DNA of 64,000 nucleotides from Aurifilum marmelostoma (taxonomy: Eukaryota > Ascomycota > Sordariomycetes > Diaporthales > Cryphonectriaceae), in assembly GCA_027559495.1 (NCBI GenBank), contig JAMXSV010000028.1:744001-808000 (forward strand). The letters run 5' to 3'. A program made the position numbers and the translations under genes. The notes below the pieces were generated by a model that was not told the origin of the DNA, ran no database searches, and saw nothing but the letters and a program-made list of their open reading frames with translations. Shown in pieces: positions 53,964 through 64,000 of the stretch. The stretch's first letter is position 1. The number at the start of each line of letters is the position of its first letter.

Positions 53964-56226
53964 TTATTTAATCTCAAAGCGCTCAACGCAAACCTCGCCG
54001 CGCTCGACAAGCTCCGCAATCTCGCCCTTCATAATGCCATGGACATAACAGGGGCCGATGAAGACCCAGTGCTCATCAAACTTGCGCAATACCACAGGAT
54101 TGCTGAAACCCTTGAACACACAAATCACATCGTCAGGGAGGGTCCCCTTCGGACAGGCTCCAAGATACCCCTTCTCAGTCTCAAAGTATCGTTGGCTCTC
54201 ACCTAACTGAACAAAGCCTCGCTGGACATAGAGGCGCTGATTTGCCCAGACGTCGGTCTCTGCAGCTGGATCGTCGTTAGACAAAACCAATCGCGACCAC
54301 CAGTCAAATTCGGGGCCTGTATATCCAGGCGCAAAGGCGGCAATGAACGATGTGTTGAAGGTTTTCCTGCTCATCGCCAGCTTTTGTAGGTGGGACTCGA
54401 TGTCATCCCATCCCGAACATAAAATTGCTTCGAGAAAGTATAGACAAGAGAAGACGTTCGATGTGCTCAGGACCACTGTGGTGACCTCTTTCTCTGAAAC
54501 GATGAGATGGGCGACTTGGAGCGGCGGCTCGCCAGTGACATAGGTGGGGTGTCGCCGGACGAAGTCTTCCATGTACGCAAGACCCGATCCATCTTGCCAG
54601 CTCTCCATAGACGGTGCACTTTCAAAGCGACAAACCCTGCCGAACAGAACACCGCTGACAAACAAGCTCAAACCCTTTACTTCCGGAGTCCCAAACGCAT
54701 CTGTATTCAGGGTCTTTGCTGCATTTCCAGTGAAGAACTTGCTACTGGTACTGTTGCTAGTCTCTGGGAAGTTGGGCGCCCACGACGGTAGCCCGTGAGG
54801 GTTATCATACTGGCCGATTCCAGCATATGACAGGAACTGCAGCGTGGAGTCCAGGCGATCCGGATGCTCTGCGCCGTTTGTCATGATTCCACGGACCACT
54901 TCCCCGGCATACTCGGCGTAGACGGCAGCGACTGATTTCTCCTTGCGGTAGGACGGGACCATATCGAGCCTGGAGAGACCTAGCAGGCCGTAGACGTGGT
55001 CCTTGGGATCCGTCGCCTTGAACTCGCGGCCATATAGAGACGCGACCGTTCCTTGATAGAGGTCATCAGCGCCCAGACCTTCCTTCTCTGCACGCCTCTC
55101 TCGGAACTTGAACTGGAGCACCCGCCCAATGGCCGGCCAAGGCCCCGTGTTGAAGCTGGTAAAGGCCTGGAGCAAACCCCAAGTCAGGGGCCCCATGGAC
55201 AGAGGCGCCTTTACTCGATCTTCCGCGATGGCTCCGCATAGCCGTCGTATGCGAACATCGTAGTGGTGCAGCTCGGACATGTTGACCATCCGGTCAGGGC
55301 TACAGATGACCAGCTCGTGGGCGAGCACGAGCTCCTGGTAGATCCAGACCCGCGACCAGTACGGATGCAGGAAGACAGTGACGGACGCGGCCCACAGCCT
55401 GTTGCGGCCCTTTCTGCCGCCTTCCAGGTCGCTATCCTCGTATAAAGACGGATGATCCTTGATCCAATCGAGTGTCAAGAAGCCATCCTGTTGCGAGAAA
55501 CCTCTGATATTTCTAGGAAACGGGGTAAAAAGAAGAGAAACTATTCTATGAATATATATCGAGCAGGGCCCACGTGATATGGGCCATATGGGCCTAGACC
55601 CGCGCGACACATCCTCTCCAAGATTCTGCGTGACCTCCGCGAACAGCTTGAAGAATTTCAGGCCAGTTTCGACATGACCGTACAGATCCGTGTCCGTGTT
55701 GATCCATGAGGTCACCAGGTGGGCAGACGAGTATATCTCTCCCATGAGCTGGACCTGCTGTCCTCGCTCGTCCACGTCCGCCGGCAGGGTGGTTGATACA
55801 GATAGCATCGGCCCAGAGACAAAACTCAGACACGTCTTTGTCGGGAAAGAAGTGTTGCCACTTTTGCTGAGCGTGTCGTACTGCTGAGGCGAGGTTCTTC
55901 GTAACAGGCACAATTTGACCCTCCAGCTCGATATCTTCCGCGGCTGTAGGATTTCCCCAGACGTACGAGAGGGCCGCGAAGCTAGGCCTATCGTGTAGTG
56001 AAGCATGGTTTAAGGAACAAGCCACCTTGTCCCCTGTGATGATAATTCGAAGCAATCGTATCTCGGCCTTTGGGCGCAGAAGATAGCGATCAAAATCTAC
56101 TTGCTCAGTGTGTTCTGTGGTTGCCTGGCAAGCATGAAAGACTGATGGGCGCCAAGGAGAAGATGACCGGGCACTGTGAACCTCGTGGATATTGCTTTTA
56201 TGGGTGGATCCTGTCCCCAAGTACAA
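53964..56226 (-). pseudogene. Broken HET-domain (heterokaryon incompatibility) gene
   Basis: HET-domain signatures are clear but lie in two frames. The first frame (to about 55793, minus strand) holds EIRLLRII, FAALSYVWGNP and LWADAICIN. The second holds DVDERGQQVQLMGEIYSSA and the rest (WSRVWIYQELVLA, DPKDHVYGLLGLS, LPSWAPNFPE). The expected continuous motif CINQ..DVDER is disrupted by a 13-base stretch where a multiple of three is needed, at 55779-55793. In addition, no ATG precedes the first frame before 56226. A 30-residue stretch around 55515-55610 reads unlike the family and could be an unrecognised intron. Intact HET domains trigger cell death in incompatible fusions. The 600-residue C-terminal part remains open. 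Loss of function or a base-call error are both possible. Confidence 0.8.
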
Positions 56227-57004
56227 ATATAGACTGTCAAATTAACAACAATATACTGTATATATATGGGTCACATACTATAGTCCGTCTGTATATAGAG
56301 ACCAATGCTTCTATTGCAGGGGTGAGAGAGATGTAGCGGTCATGAGCTACGAAAAAAGCAAGTAGAAATAATTCTCGAATATAATTATCTAGTTTGATTA
56401 TCTGAGGTATTGGGATCGGAATGGAGGGAGACAGGGTCGGGATCATATAGGATTCTCGCCCTCAACATGGTCCTATTCCCATGCAACAACTGTATTGATC
56501 CAACGACTGCTGTCACATCTGCTGATGCTCGGCAGACATTCTCTGTGGTTATATGCACTCCGCAGGCCTCTTTTGGTCATCCCAGCCGTCGAGCGCGAAG
56601 AGATTGCTCTTCCTGTGAATAGGGCAGACGTCAAATGCGAGCGAGGCGGCCACCGAAAGGATGCTTTACACTTACACTTGCTTTTGTATTATAATTACTA
56701 TTACTGTATACTGATTGCTACTGAGGGCAAGCAACAAATGCACCAATGTCAGACCAATCAACCGGCGCCACTTCACTGTTGCTGTTTCGGACCCACTCAC
56801 ACCTCGTCCTTGCGCGTTGCTCCGTAACATTTCCTCTCGCAACGTAGTGTGGCAGACCACCTCAGCAAATGAAAGACCGCCAAACCGCATATTTGTACAT
56901 CCTGCAATACCGACATCCGCTCCTCCTTCAAACTACCAAGAGAGCAGCACTCTGCAGAGACCAGCTACTTATAATTATACGAGATTCCACTCTCTACCCT
57001 GAAA
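56227..57004. other. Divergent spacer between HET gene and NLR gene
   Basis: The part nearest the HET gene (to about 56400) is AT-rich with TATATATA at 56259-56266. No gene is seen. It probably holds both promoters, and a missing HET 5' exon could lie here. Confidence 0.5.
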
Positions 57005-60000
57005 ATGGGTCTCACAAAGATAAAGGACAAGTTTAAATCCTTGAACAAAGGCAGCTCTCGAGTCAAGAACGATCCGAACCGCCCTGCTCAAAGCCACTCT
57101 GTCCACGAGAAGCAGCTAGAAGACGAAACCACTGTGTCGCCGGGCAGGATCCCCGGATCCCATTCCGCAGTCCAAAGCCAACATGTGCCGTCCATTTCCG
57201 AGTCAAGTCGTCCTATCAGCAGCGGGCCAACAGCTGCATGTCCACCCAAGGATACGAACACATCGATCCGCAAGCTCTGGTCTCTGGCGTATGAGAAGCT
57301 GCGGGAGGAAGACACAGAACTCGTCGTGGACTACGAAGCGAAGCTCTGTGGGAGCTTGGCCGCCGGTCTTTCCTCCATGCTTGGTCCTAATGTCGATATG
57401 AGAGACAGGATGGAGACGATCCTCCGACAAAAGATGGACGAGATCAACCGAGATGTATGGAAACTCAAATTCGGCAGCTTCGAGGGTCCAGTACGAGACC
57501 TAGTGCAACCCGTGCTCGGCGTTGTCGACTTCGCAAACGACTACATTTCTGACGCCATCAGCGGCAGCCCATATGCCTCAATGGCCTGGGCGGGCGTGAG
57601 TCTGTTGCTGCCGGTGAGTCGAGCTGCGCCAACCTCCGTACACACCTGCTGAGCTGGCTATCTTTAGTACTGATCATAAGGATGCCGAGCTAGCTACTTC
57701 CTAACCCTTCGAAGCAGGCCGCATCACTGGCAAAGGGTCTTGAGTATATCTCATCTCTCTTGGTCCAGAGTCGTATGTGGGAAGACCTCTACGTGCGACG
57801 CTATGAGTCCAAGACCACCCAGCCGACATCGTTCCCGCCGTCTCATGCTGGGTATAAAGACACCCTGGAGGTCCTCTATCGACAGATTCTGAGATTTCAG
57901 ATTACAAGCTACTGCCACTACGCTCATAACTCCGCCTTCCGCCTAGGGTCAGACATGGTAAAATGGAACGAGTGGGATGGTCTGCTGGATAAGATCCGCG
58001 AACAGGAGCGCGTTTTCTCTGCTGTCAGCACTATTTGGCGGGATATGAAGTACGACGAGGAGTGCTCGGCAGCTGATACCCGGCACAAAAAGGCCATGTC
58101 CGAATGGAAAAACATTGGCACGAACATTTCCGGACTGTTGCAGGGGTATCAAGATACCCAGGCTAGGAATAAGCGCGACGAATTGCTCAGATGGCTTTGC
58201 AGCATTGACCCTTCTGAGCTATATAACAAGGCCCGTGATGAACACAAGAGTGGCACAAGCGAGTGGCTGCTGAAGGGCAACGACGAGTTCAATACCTGGA
58301 AAGAGTCTCCAGGCTCCCTCTTATGGTTGTATGGCAAGCGTACGTTCATTGATCACTTGACTCTTTCTCTTCCTGGCTATTTCTGGACGCTAAATATCCA
58401 CAGCCGGTTCTGGGAAATCATTCCTGAGCTCATCCGTCATCGAGTACCTACAGCATCGATGCGCAGCCGCACCCGAAACCGCACTCGCATACTTCTTCTT
58501 CAGCTTCAGTGACTTAGAGAAACAAAAAGTTGACGGAATGCTCGCTTCGCTTGTAAAGCAGCTTTACACCAGCCGGCACGACGCTTTACAGCCGGTGGAT
58601 GACCTCGCCCAATTCAAGGATAAAGGCATGCGCCCAGATACCAAGACACTCGAGAACGCACTATTAGCTACCGTACAAGGCTTCTCAGCAACATTCATCG
58701 TTATTGACGCTCTGGATGAATGCCCGGCCTGGAACAGAGAGCGAGAGAAGCTCCTGAACAGCCTCAAACGCATCATTGACGCCATACCAGACAACCTCCA
58801 TATTTTCTGCACCAGTCGAGCGGAACCAGACATCCACGCAGAGATGAGCCCCTTATTGCACTCGCCGTCTAGGATCGTCATTGATTTAATGGCACATCAA
58901 AAGAGCGTCGAACATGACATCGGTGTATACATAAGTTCCGTATTCGCAAGTACCGACTACAACACTTGGCCTCACGACCTCAAAGCTGAGGCAAAGGCTG
59001 CGCTAATCGCGAGCGCAGACGGCATGTAGGCCACGAAAGCCATCCATATTGCGCAGAACTTGAGCTACAATGGCTAACTGTTCAATCTAGGTTTCAGTAC
59101 ATCTCTTGCCAGTTTGACCAGCTACGGACTGCCCGCTCTCCCCGGCTCGTCCGCGAGGCATTGCAACAGCTCCCCAAGGGCCTTGATGCGACGTACGAGA
59201 GGCTGCTCGGAAACATAGATCCGGACTATCGAGCCCAGGTTGTGAGCTCGCTCAAATGGCTTGCCATGTCCGAGAAAGTTCTCAGCCTCAAAGAGCTCGC
59301 CGAAATATTCGACCTCCGTCCTGATTGCGTCGTCCCTTTTGAAGCGGCTGAGCGGCTGTTCACACCCAAAGTGTTTCTCGAATACGTTCCCAGCCTTGTG
59401 GTTACCCAGAGCGTATATGAGAGCGACTCTGAAGATGTTGACCAACCCGATGAAGATCTCACGCACGTCCGCCTAGCACACTTCACGGTAAAAGAGTATT
59501 TGACATCTGACCGCATCACCGAGGGCAGAGCCAAGCCCTTCGCATTCACTGAGATCGATGCACACCTGCATATCGCGCAATCTTGCCTCGTCTACCATCT
59601 CCATGTTGCCAGCATGGTCGGTGCAAATAAGTACAAGAACGCAGTGGAGTACCCGTTGAGAGAATACGCAGCCCGCAACTGGACATGGCATTTCGAGGCG
59701 ACACCGCGCGCACGATGGCCGGTCAATGTCACCCAACCTGCTTCACGCGCCCTCACCGCACATAGTGAAAGCCTGCATATCATGATTTACTGCCATTCTT
59801 GGATTCTTGGCCTATGGGTGGCCAGGAAGAACAAGAAGAAGGAGCACTCGATATTTGTGCGGCCACTTTCCTACGCCACCAAGCTTGGTTTGACCCAGTT
59901 TACCCAGATGCTGCTGTCTGGGGACCCCGGCACAAATCCGTACGTGACATCCGAGGAGTTGGAGTTAGCGCTCCAGTATGCGGCAAATCGAGGCAGCACG

Positions 60001-61953
60001 GAGACTATCAAGGCTCTCCTTGACAAGGGCACCGACATTCGCGCCGAAGGCGGGGACTTTGGAAGTGCACTGCAGGCGGCGGCTTCCGGAGGACATAAAG
60101 AGATTGCAAAACTCTTGCTCAAAGGAGGCGCTGATGTTCACGCTACGGGTGGGATTTTCGGAAGCGCACTTCACGCGGCGGCTCACGGAGGACACACAGA
60201 GATTGTCCAACTCTTGCTCAAAGGAGGCGCCGACGTGAACCCCCAGCATGGCGAACTGGAGTCAGCTCTACAACTCGCCGCGTACGTTGGTCATTTCGAC
60301 ACGGTGCGATTACTCTACAGCCGCGGTGCCAATATCAACTTGTCGACGAAATTTGAGCCAGGGTGCGCTCTAGTGCCAGCTCTATTCATAACACCTCCGT
60401 CAGACAAGTCACTCGAAATCCTGCAGTTTCTGCTGGATAACGGCGCCGATATAAACAAGCAGGTCGGCACCTACGGAACAGCACTACACAAGGCGGCTAG
60501 TGATTTAGGATATTTCGGAGCGCACTTCCGTCTACTGCTAGGGAGAGGCGCCGATGTTAACATGCAAGGCGGTCATTATGGCTACCCACTACAGGCCGTG
60601 TGCGCGAACAAGGGGAACTTCAATGCCGAGGTCGAGCTGCTCCTAGACAGGGGCGCAGATGTGAATGCTCGAGGTGGTCACTTCGGCTGTGCACTGCAGG
60701 CTGCATGTTCCTTCTATGGCGAATCTTCCTCCGAATCCCGCTGGGAACAGAGCGTCGTGAAACTGCTCCTTGACAGAGGTGCGAACATCAATATTCAGGG
60801 GGGTCATTTTGAAACGGTATTGCAAGCAGCCTGCGCGAACAATTGCGACTCAGAACTCGTACAAATCTTGCTGGAAAAAGGTGCCGACGTACATATTCAA
60901 GGCGGCGAGTATGGTAACGCCCTGCAGGCAGCATGCTATGAGGGCAGGATGGGCGCAGTAAAGCTTTTGCTCGATCGGGGAGCCGACGTGAACGCCCCGG
61001 GTGGCGAGTATGGGAGCGCATTGCAAGCCGCAGCGGCCTCATCGAGACCTTCATCTAGCCTCTTAGATTTACTACTGAGCAAGGGCGCTGATCCGAACAA
61101 GCAGGGTGGATACTTCGGAACTGCGTTACAGGCGGCCTCTCGCAAAGGAAGCATCGAATCGGTGCGCATGCTGCTCGACCATGGCGCTGAGGTCAATATC
61201 AAGGGAGGAGAGTACGGAACTGCGCTCCAGGCCGCTTGTGCTCGTGGTTCAGTCGATATTGCGCGCCTGCTGATCGAGCACGGTGCTGACATCCACGTGC
61301 AGGGTGGGGAGTATGGCAGCGCATGGTTCGCCGCCGCGAAGACCATGCATATCGAACAACAAGACGTGCTGCAAGTGTTGCTCGACTGCGGCGCCAATGT
61401 GAACGACGTGTGGAAATGGTCGGGGTGGCCGCCCAGAAGACTGCAGCACGCCAGCACTGCCCTTCAGTTTGCGATTGAAATCGAACCCTATTCCCTTCCC
61501 TATCATGACTCAAGGGAAGCCAACAGGATCCGCTTCCTGCTCGATCGCGGCGCTGATGTCAACCTGGTGACCGGACCGTATGTTTCCCTACTGCAGTGTG
61601 CTTGTGCGAATAAGGCGGGCAATGAGCGGGCCAAGGTCCTACTCGAGTACTACCCCGACCTCGACGTCAATAAGGAGGGGGGCGAGCTTGGCTCGGCCCT
61701 GCAGGCGGCAGCCTACTCAGGCCTGACAAGGTCAATTGAGCTCTTGTTGGACAGAGGGGCCAATGTCAAAATGCGCGGGGGCAAGTACGGCAGTGCTCTG
61801 AACGCGGCCATCATCAGGGGATTTTGGGATATCGTCGAATTGTTGCTCGAGGCTGGAGCGGAGCCGGACTGGCAGCTGTTCCAGGAGCCGGACGAGGAGT
61901 GGCTTGCGCGTGTCCGGGAAGAGGAGGGAAGGGGGGGCTGTGGAGCGATATAG
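57005..61953 (+). CDS. NLR-like protein: NACHT_N, NACHT NTPase, ankyrin repeats
   Basis: Exons 57005-57613, 57718-58339, 58404-59025 and 59091-61953 give 1571 residues. Residues 1-80 are disordered. Residues 90-300 match the NWD/NACHT_N type N-terminal domain (KLWSLAYEKLREED, MDEINRDVWKLKFG, YASMAWAGVSLLLP). The NTPase follows: YGKPGSGKSF (Walker A, about 408-416, its codons split by the 64 nt intron 2) and FIVIDALDEC (Walker B, about 506-515), then SADGMFQYISCQ and FLEYVPSLV-type winged-helix sequence. From about residue 900 to 1560 come roughly 18 ankyrin units with the pattern GGEYGSALQAA...LLLDRGADVN. Fungal NLRs of this type act in allorecognition and regulated cell death. The effector role of the NACHT_N domain is not established. 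No break is seen. Confidence 0.9.
59942..61880 (+). repeat. Ankyrin repeat array (about 18 units)
   Basis: Units of about 33-36 codons carry G-[GD]-x-[YF]-G-[ST]-A-L-Q-A-A and [LV]-L-L-x-x-G-A-D-[VI]-N. The amino-acid pattern is very regular, but the DNA differs at many third positions between units. That argues for old, constrained repeats rather than a recent expansion. Confidence 0.85.
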
Positions 61954-62590
61954 GAAGTTTTGGGAGGTGAATAGTCGAGCAAATATGGATGGACCTTGAT
62001 GTGGTTGTATATAATAGATAATAGTGGATGTCGACGTTAACAAAGAAAAGGAGAAAAGCAAGGATCTTAGTGTTCAGGTCAAGATGAATGCTGGGAAATG
62101 AATGCAAGTTCATACCTGGATGGGTGTATGGATGTATGTTGGTCTAGGCTGCCCTCCTAGGTGCTTTTATGACAGGTCATATTAGCTAGGTATTTTCACT
62201 TTGTCCGTAGCAAGATTGATGGACCTTATCCACTGACATAGATCATAGATATGTCTTCGAGGTTCCATAGCACACACCTGTAATTTAATAGACATGTCTC
62301 AAAGCTTTAATTGCACCAAGGACGCCGGAGAACAATTCAGAAATGGGAGGAAAATCTCTCAAATACTTAGAGCAGACAACTCTACTCCTGTATACAATGC
62401 TCAGTCTGAGACTAACTCTATGATGAAGTGGAAGCAAGTACTTGGAAATCTGTGTATATTAACATAATTACTCAACGCTACAGCATGATGAACGCCTAGC
62501 ATCTGATATAGTGGTACTCCAACTCGAGGATAAGTCTAGTGAAACCATGAATATGCGAACAGTTATTAGAAAAAGTGCCACCTCGCAGTA
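61954..62590. other. Convergent 3' intergenic region
   Basis: AT-rich and gene-free, between the NLR stop and the end of the right-edge gene. Confidence 0.5.
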
Positions 62591-64000
62591 TCAAAACTTG
62601 AGTTCAACATCTGTTCGAGCAATACCAAGACAAAACCCTAGAAAGACAAGCATGAAACCACTGATCGCAAATCCTCCCTGGATGTCTCTGCGAGCAACAG
62701 ACCAGACCACGGCAAAGACCAAGGCCAAGACGAACCCCAGAAGCCCACAGAGGAAGACGTGAAACCAGTTCGGGCCTTCCTGGAACTGCAGTCCCCAGCC
62801 AACCGCGCTGCCTTTCACGGGGCAGGCCTGCAGTTGAGCCCGCAGCTTCTGCGGGATCCTTCTGTATAGAACCGGTATTATCTCTGCATGGCCTGGGTGC
62901 TCGAAAAGGTGCATGAGGAGGTTTGGGCCGATGGGCGGAATTGTCTCTGCCGGTAAGGGGTCGTACGTGTAATGCTGCTTTGCTTGATCCTCGGGCGGTA
63001 TGGCCGGGTGAGTCCGAATATCAACCAGGTTGCTTTTATACATCTCGAACTGACCTCAGATTAGTTACATACTTCTCAGTGATCATGTGAATCAAGAGAG
63101 CCTACCTTTACGAAATGAATTCCTTGGACTTTACGCAGCCGATACCATGATCTCGTTCCACGTCTGGAAGCGTAGTAATGCCGTAACACCCGGAAGAAGT
63201 CTTGATCAGAGTTGATTCTGCACACTTCAGCTTGGTGTAGCTTCAGAGCCCAGTGTAGAAACGGTATGCACAGCAGGACGTAATTGTGGTCTGTCTGCGC
63301 CTGTTCCTGTCGCATAGTACAGATTCCGAGTTCTGAATCCGACTTGTTGGGCGGATTGTTGTGTTGTGGAAGACCTCTCGTGGCTTTCCGAGACAAGATC
63401 AAAGACTTGGCCCATGTCGTCAACTTGAACAAAACCTTTTTCCGGGTAGGAGCTCCGGGATTTGAACCACCTTGGCCTCTGGGTGCTTCCTCGGGATAAT
63501 TTTGCAGGAGTGCTTTGAGACGACTGACAGCACCCGTCTGGAGTTCTGTATAGTCATCGCAGATTCTTGTTCCGCATTTCTACAGCAACCCACGATTAGC
63601 TGAGCGAATAGCAAGTATATTATGGACAGCATTTCCGAGAATAAAAACATTGGTTGTCACCTTACTGGAAAAAAGAAAAAGAAAAAGGGGGAAAAAAGAC
63701 AGTCGTTGACTTACGCACGTCCACGATAACCTGTGCATCCCTGCTGGAGCTGGGTTCTCGGTTGCTCTCGAGACGATATTGACGAACAACCTTTCTGCGT
63801 TTATGTAGATATCGGATCTTTGTTCTTCAACTCCAGATATGAGAGGTCTGATGAAAGCCTTGATGTTGGTCTCAAGTGCCATGATGGGCTCGGTCTCAAA
63901 CAAGAAGCGCTCGACATCGTCGTAAATGGGATCTGGCTCGCTGTCCACCTCGTCGACCCCGAACATTTTGGTCTCTTCCAGTTCGAATCCATCATTATTA
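62591..64000 (-). CDS. Uncharacterised fungal two-TM protein, 5' end outside window
   Basis: Minus-strand exons 63715->64000, 63106-63579 and 62591-63049 splice in phase 0. The first visible residues (ETKMFGVDEVDSEPDP) have no start in the window. Conserved pieces are FVKF-type joining EMYKSNLVDI, YVLLCIPFLHWALKLHQAEVC, RINSDQDFFRVLRHYYASRRG, PPIGPNLLMHLFEHPGHA and CPVKGSAVGWGLQFQEG. Two membrane helices close the protein (VFLCGLLGFVLALVFAVVW, GGFAISGFMLVFLGFCLG). From memory this family is very common in filamentous ascomycetes, with no known function, and is often found in accessory regions. Standard introns (56 and 135 nt) restore one frame. I cannot assign a role. Confidence 0.85.

Noticed and set aside
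55513..55610. Candidate intron in the HET gene (GTGTCG to CCTAG)
   Set aside because: Its 98 nt length would put the two flanking HET segments out of frame with each other, so it does not mend the gene.
63435..63475. Minus-strand GGTTCAAATCC resembling a tRNA B box
   Set aside because: It lies inside a well-supported coding exon, and I could not form an acceptor stem, D arm or T stem around it.
1..64000. CRISPR arrays, insertion sequences, intact transposons
   Set aside because: No regularly spaced direct repeats, transposase or reverse-transcriptase motifs were seen, and the DNA is fungal nuclear in character.

Overview
The window looks like nuclear DNA of a filamentous ascomycete, most likely a sordariomycete-type Pezizomycotina. 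It has short 50-100 nt GT-AG introns, genes packed on both strands, typical fungal families (eisosome Pil1, VTC4 polyphosphate polymerase, HET and NACHT-ankyrin proteins) and no bacterial-type operons. I could not fix the species. Gene models below were spliced by eye from reading frame, intron consensus and remembered family consensus, so exon edges carry some uncertainty.

Region 1 (about 1-13 kb): a small His/Tyr-rich protein, a Pil1/LspA-type eisosome protein, an unusual SH3-plus-transmembrane protein with a frame break, the ubiquinone monooxygenase COQ6, a PPxY/coiled-coil protein and a Ser/Thr-rich single-pass membrane protein, separated by long gene-poor gaps.

Region 2 (about 14-48 kb): a housekeeping core. 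In order it holds OST1 (oligosaccharyltransferase), hexokinase with a long GC-AG first intron, RMT2 (arginine methyltransferase), VTC4, a small conserved hypothetical, a putative zinc-finger protein, a haloacid-dehalogenase-like hydrolase, a cystathionine gamma-synthase-type PLP enzyme, MCM4, coatomer zeta (RET3), the threonylcarbamoyl-adenylate synthase SUA5 (with a one-base frame break), a large STE20/GCK-type kinase and a DUF7053-type protein. MCM4 and RET3 share a divergent promoter with MluI-box-like ACGCG cores. RMT2 and VTC4 share one with a perfect inverted CCAAT dyad.

Region 3 (about 48.5-64 kb): an accessory block. It holds a predicted OTT_1508-type deaminase, a cytochrome P450 with a CYP7/CYP8-like I-helix, a broken HET-domain gene, a 1571-residue NLR-like protein (NACHT_N, NACHT, about 18 ankyrin repeats) transcribed divergently from the HET gene, and the 3' part of an uncharacterised two-TM fungal family that runs off the right edge. 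HET and NACHT-ankyrin genes are the classes used in fungal allorecognition and programmed cell death. This block is the best candidate for an undescribed system, although a working link between its members is inference only. I saw no tRNA or rRNA gene, no intact transposon and no CRISPR array.
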